Below are positions 61,006 through 64,000 of a DNA stretch of 64,000 nt, piece after piece (position 1 is the first letter of the stretch; every line of letters begins with the position of its first letter). The translations under genes were made by a program, and so were the position numbers. A model generated the notes under the pieces. It was not told the DNA's origin and did no database searches. It saw only the letters and a program-made list of their open reading frames with translations. Source of the stretch: Nonomuraea ceibae (GTDB lineage: Bacteria; Actinomycetota; Actinomycetes; Streptosporangiales; Streptosporangiaceae); the NCBI RefSeq assembly GCF_019396325.1, contig NZ_JAHKRO010000028.1, forward strand, positions 1-64,000. Direction: 5' to 3'.

Positions 61006-61458
61006 GTGTCTGAGCCCGTGCCGCCTCCGCCCCTGCCCGTCACCTGGCGTCCCCGCCGGGGCAGGATCGTCGCCTACGGATTCGCCACGCTCGTCGTGAT
61101 CGGGGCGGTCGTCATGGCGATCCTCATCGCCGATCCGTTCAAGCTGCCCGACCGGATCGCGATCGTGCTGTTCGGGTGCGCGGTGGCGTTCGTCCTCCAC
61201 CTGCTGGGCCGGGTGCGGGTGGAGGCCGACGACGAGGGCGTCACGCTGGTCAACGCGGTGCGCTCGCACCGCTACACCTGGCCCGAGGTGATCGACGTGA
61301 CGCTGCTGCCCGGCGAGCCCTGGCCAAGGGTCGACTTCTCCGACGGGCGCACGATCGGCGCCATGGGCATCCAGGGCTCGGAGAAGGCGATGGCCCGCCG
61401 CGCCACCGCCGAGCTCGCCGCGCTCATCCACGAGCGCGGCGAGGCGCGCGAGGACTGA
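61006..61458 (+). CDS. PH-domain membrane protein (Rv1417-like)
   Basis: A 150-aa protein with a Pro-rich cytoplasmic start, two transmembrane helices (about 22-42 and 52-68) and a C-terminal bacterial PH-like domain (VRVEADDEGVTLVNAVRSHRYTWPEV). The role is unknown. It corresponds to mycobacterial Rv1417, which also follows ribH, so its place next to the riboflavin genes is conserved. Confidence 0.85.
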   Translation: MSEPVPPPPLPVTWRPRRGRIVAYGFATLVVIGAVVMAILIADPFKLPDRIAIVLFGCAVAFVLHLLGRVRVEADDEGVTLVNAVRSHRYTWPEVIDVTLLPGEPWPRVDFSDGRTIGAMGIQGSEKAMARRATAELAALIHERGEARED

Positions 61459-61464
61459 TCGGCG

Positions 61465-61470
61465 TAGCCT
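61465..61470 (+). promoter_or_regulatory. Leaderless -10 box of the MoxR gene
   Basis: TAGCCT, then 6 nt (GAAGGC), then the GTG at 61477. Confidence 0.6.
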
Positions 61471-61476
61471 GAAGGC

Positions 61477-62367
61477 GTGCTGCGCCGGACTATCAGGCCC
61501 CTGGACCTCACGTCGCCGGACGAGCTCGCCGCGCTGCTCGACCGGCACGACTACCTGGCCGACGACGGCCTGGCCACCGCCGCGTTCCTGGCGCTGCGGA
61601 TGCGCCGGCCGCTGTTCCTGGAGGGCGAGGCCGGGGTCGGCAAGACCGAGCTGGCCAAGACCCTGGCCGCGCTGCTCGACGCGCCGCTGATCCGGCTGCA
61701 GTGCTACGAGGGGCTCGACGCCTCCCAGGCGCTCTACGACTGGGACTTCGCCCGCCAGCTCCTGCACCTCAAGACCGCCGAGGCGGCCGGCGTGGCCGAC
61801 GCCGCCCGGCTCGAAGGGGAGATCTACGACCGGCGCTTCCTCATCGCCCGGCCGCTGCTGAAGGCGCTGGAGACGCAGCCGAGCGTGCTGCTGGTCGACG
61901 AGATCGACCGGGCCGACGACGAGTTCGAGGCGTTCCTGCTGGAGGTGCTGTCCGACTTCACCATCTCCATCCCCGAGCTGGGCACCGTCAGGGCCGCCAG
62001 CCCGCCCGTCGTCGTGGTCACCTCCAACCGCACCCGCGAGGTCCACGACGCGCTCAAGCGCCGCTGCCTCTACCACTGGCTGGAGCATCCCGGCTTCGAC
62101 CGGGAGGTGGCGATCCTGCTGCGCCGGCTGCCCGGCTGCACCGAGACGCTGGCCGCCCAGGTGGCCCGCGCCGCCCGGCGGCTGCGCGAGGCCGGCCTGG
62201 TCAAGCCGCCCGGCGTGGCCGAGACGCTCGACTGGACCGAGGCGCTGCTCACGCTCGGCGCCCGCGAGCTCGACCCGGGCCGCGCCGCCGCCACGCTCGG
62301 CGCGGCGCTGAAATACCGCGAGGACGTCGAGCGCGTCCTGGGCGAGGGGCTGCTCGCCCATGAATGA
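61477..62367 (+). CDS. MoxR-type AAA+ ATPase (CoxD-like)
   Basis: A 296-aa AAA+ chaperone ATPase. It has Walker A LEGEAGVGKTELAK, Walker B VLLVDEIDRAD, sensor 1 VVTSNRT and an arginine finger region (LKRRCLYHW). The length and the following vWA and XdhC genes match the CoxD-CoxE-CoxF set that matures the molybdenum-copper site of aerobic CO dehydrogenase or related hydroxylases. The target enzyme is not in the window. Confidence 0.9.
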   Translation: MLRRTIRPLDLTSPDELAALLDRHDYLADDGLATAAFLALRMRRPLFLEGEAGVGKTELAKTLAALLDAPLIRLQCYEGLDASQALYDWDFARQLLHLKTAEAAGVADAARLEGEIYDRRFLIARPLLKALETQPSVLLVDEIDRADDEFEAFLLEVLSDFTISIPELGTVRAASPPVVVVTSNRTREVHDALKRRCLYHWLEHPGFDREVAILLRRLPGCTETLAAQVARAARRLREAGLVKPPGVAETLDWTEALLTLGARELDPGRAAATLGAALKYREDVERVLGEGLLAHE

Positions 62368-63427
62368 CCTGGCGGCCACCGTCACGGCCTTCGCCCGCAC
62401 GCTGCGGGCCGCCGGCGTGGCCGCCGACCAGGAGCGGGCCCAGGCCATGCTGCGCGCCCTGGACCATCTCGACCTGACCTCGCCCGGCGACGTCTACTGG
62501 GCCGGGCGGCTGACGCTCTGCGCCGGACCCGACGACCTGCCCCGCTACGACCGGTGCTTCGCCGCGTTCTTCGGCGGCGTTCGGGCCGAGCTCGGCCGGG
62601 CCGCGACCACCTCCGTCACCCGCCACACCGCCGCCGAGGACGGCGGGCGCCGGGGCGAAGGGGAGGCCGCGCCCGCCACCGCCAGCCGGGCCGAGATCCT
62701 GCGCCACCGCGACGTGGCCCGCCTCACCGAGGCCGAGCGCGCCGAGGTGCACCGGCTGCTCGCCCTGCTCAGCGGCCGCCGCCCGGTCCGCCGCTCGCGC
62801 CGCCACGAGAGCGCCCGGCGCGGCGGCCTCGACCGGCGGCGCACCGTGCGCGAGGCGCTGAGGACGGGCGAGCCCGCCCGGCTGCTGCGGCGCAGGCACA
62901 CCGTCAGGCAGCGCCGGGTGGTGCTGTTCGTGGACGTCAGCGGCTCCATGAGCCCCTACGCCGAGACGCTGCTGCGCTTCGCCCACGCCCTGGTCAGGAC
63001 CGGGCCGCGGGCCACCGCCGTCTACTCCATCGGCACCCGGCTCACCTGCGTCACCGCCGAGCTGCGCCACCGCGATCCCGGCACGGCGCTCGACGCGGTG
63101 TCGCGGGCCATCCCCGACTGGAGCGGCGGCACCCGGCTGGGGGAGGAGCTGCGCGAGTTCCTGACCCGGCGCAGCGCCCGCGGGTCGATCGTGGTCATCG
63201 CCTCCGACGGGTGGGAGCGCGGCGACCCGGCCCTGCTGGGCGCCCAGATGGCCCGGCTGTCCCGCCAGGCCCACCGGGTGATCTGGGTCAACCCGCACAA
63301 AGGGTACGAGGACTATCAGCCGCTGACCGGAGGCATGCGGGCCGCCCTGCCGTACCTGGACGACCTGGTGGCCGGGCACAGCCTGGCCGCCTACGAGGCA
63401 CTCAGCGAAAGGCTCGCCCATGCGTGA
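62360..63427 (+). CDS. vWA-domain protein (CoxE-like)
   Basis: A 355-aa protein with an Arg-rich middle and a C-terminal von Willebrand A domain. The MIDAS metal site is FVDVSGSMSPYAE, with the Thr/Asp partners in SGGTRLGEEL and IASDGWERGD. Such proteins act with a MoxR ATPase as a metal-loading chaperone pair. It overlaps the ATPase gene by 8 nt and the XdhC gene by 8 nt. Confidence 0.9.
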   Translation: MNDLAATVTAFARTLRAAGVAADQERAQAMLRALDHLDLTSPGDVYWAGRLTLCAGPDDLPRYDRCFAAFFGGVRAELGRAATTSVTRHTAAEDGGRRGEGEAAPATASRAEILRHRDVARLTEAERAEVHRLLALLSGRRPVRRSRRHESARRGGLDRRRTVREALRTGEPARLLRRRHTVRQRRVVLFVDVSGSMSPYAETLLRFAHALVRTGPRATAVYSIGTRLTCVTAELRHRDPGTALDAVSRAIPDWSGGTRLGEELREFLTRRSARGSIVVIASDGWERGDPALLGAQMARLSRQAHRVIWVNPHKGYEDYQPLTGGMRAALPYLDDLVAGHSLAAYEALSERLAHA

Positions 63428-64000
63428 CGTGCTGCCGGAGATCATGCGCTGGTGGGAATCGGGGCTGCGGTTCGGGCTCGCGACGGTCGTGAGCACGTTC
63501 AGCAGCGCGCCCCGGCCGCCCGGGGCCGCCATGGCGGTGCGCGGCGACGAGGTGGTCGGCAGCGTCTCCGGCGGCTGCGTCGAGGGCGCGGTCTTCGAGC
63601 TCGCCGCCGAGATCGACACCCCCGTCCTGCAGAGGTACGGGGTCAGCGACGACGACGCGTTCGCCGTCGGGCTCACCTGCGGCGGCATCATCGACGTCCT
63701 CGTCGAGCCGATCTCCCTGGAGACCTTCCCCGAGCTGGGGGAGGTCGCCGCGTCCGTCGCCGCGCACGAGCCCGTGGCCGTCGCCACCGTCGTGGCGGGC
63801 CCCGGCCGCATCGGCGCCCGCCGCGTCGTCTGGCCGGACCGCTCGGCCGGCACGCTCGGGCCGCGCCGGCTCGACGAGGCCGTGGACGACGACGCCCGCG
63901 GCATGCTCGCCCAGGGCCTGACCGCCATCCGCCACTACGGCGGCGAGGGGGAGCGGCGGCTGGACGACCTGTCGGTGTTCGTGCACGCCTTCGCGCCGCC
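63420..64000 (+). CDS. XdhC/CoxF-family protein (cut by window end)
   Basis: The first 193 residues of an XdhC family maturation factor, which delivers sulfurated molybdenum cofactor to molybdenum hydroxylases. The N-terminal XdhC_CoxI domain shows ATVVSTFSSAPRPPGAAMAV, SVSGGCVEGAVFE and the cysteine-containing GLTCGGIIDVLVEP. The ATG overlaps the vWA stop region by 8 nt. The NAD-binding C-terminal part, if present, lies beyond the window. Confidence 0.88.
   Translation, partial: MRDVLPEIMRWWESGLRFGLATVVSTFSSAPRPPGAAMAVRGDEVVGSVSGGCVEGAVFELAAEIDTPVLQRYGVSDDDAFAVGLTCGGIIDVLVEPISLETFPELGEVAASVAAHEPVAVATVVAGPGRIGARRVVWPDRSAGTLGPRRLDEAVDDDARGMLAQGLTAIRHYGGEGERRLDDLSVFVHAFAP

Overview
This 64-kb window is chromosomal DNA from a high-GC actinobacterium, most likely of the Streptosporangiales (Nonomuraea-like). 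The evidence is the very high GC, frequent GTG/TTG starts, BldD, the actinobacterial integration host factor MihF, a PASTA-domain kinase, and a long gene order shared with Streptomyces (bldD–pyr–mihF–gmk–rpoZ–coaBC–metK–priA–fmt–rsmB) and Mycobacterium (pyrR through ribH plus a PH-domain protein). The genus is inference. I saw no rRNA, tRNA, CRISPR array, prophage or insertion sequence.

Layout. 1-2.5 kb: allantoin breakdown (allB, alc). 2.5-11.9 kb: a PASTA Ser/Thr kinase, a TPP-riboswitch thiamine operon (thiO-thiS-thiG) with thiE nearby, an FAD reductase, an Rv2175c-type DNA-binding protein, a prenyl synthase, metF and a DsbA-fold protein. This resembles the mycobacterial pknL-Rv2175c-idsA2-metF block. 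12-21 kb: a mixed region with an acetyltransferase, a YbaK deacylase, an L,D-transpeptidase lipoprotein, a GT-C membrane protein, a TetR/P450/ferredoxin module, a methyltransferase, an SdpI-like protein and a HEPN protein behind a LexA-controlled promoter. 21-25.5 kb: bldD with its autoregulatory promoter, then arcA, a permease and a universal stress protein.

25.6-49 kb: the housekeeping block. It starts with a PyrR-controlled pyrimidine operon (pyrR-B-C-carA-carB-pyrK-D-F), followed by mihF-gmk-rpoZ-coaBC, metK, an ATPase-dead priA, two tandem paralogs of unknown function, def-fmt-rsmB and rpe. 49.8-56.6 kb: an oligopeptide ABC transporter operon and an MpaB-type oxygenase lie between rpe and the riboflavin genes, where related genomes have rpe next to ribD. 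rpe has lost its own stop codon at this junction. 56.7-61 kb: an FMN-riboswitch riboflavin operon (ribD-ribE-ribM-ribBA-ribH). 61-64 kb: a PH-domain membrane protein and a MoxR/vWA/XdhC trio like the maturation genes of aerobic CO dehydrogenase; the last gene is cut by the window edge.

Regulation can be read directly in several places. There are TPP and FMN riboswitches, a PyrR hairpin that hides the pyrR Shine-Dalgarno, two LexA boxes around a near-consensus promoter, a BldD box over its own -10, and an 18-bp palindrome in the metK promoter. At least twelve genes have a TANNNT -10 box exactly 6-7 nt before the start codon and no Shine-Dalgarno, which marks leaderless transcripts and was used here to choose starts. 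The best candidates for undescribed biology are the SOS-controlled HEPN locus with its structured leader, the tandem paralog pair between priA and def, and the rpe/opp junction.
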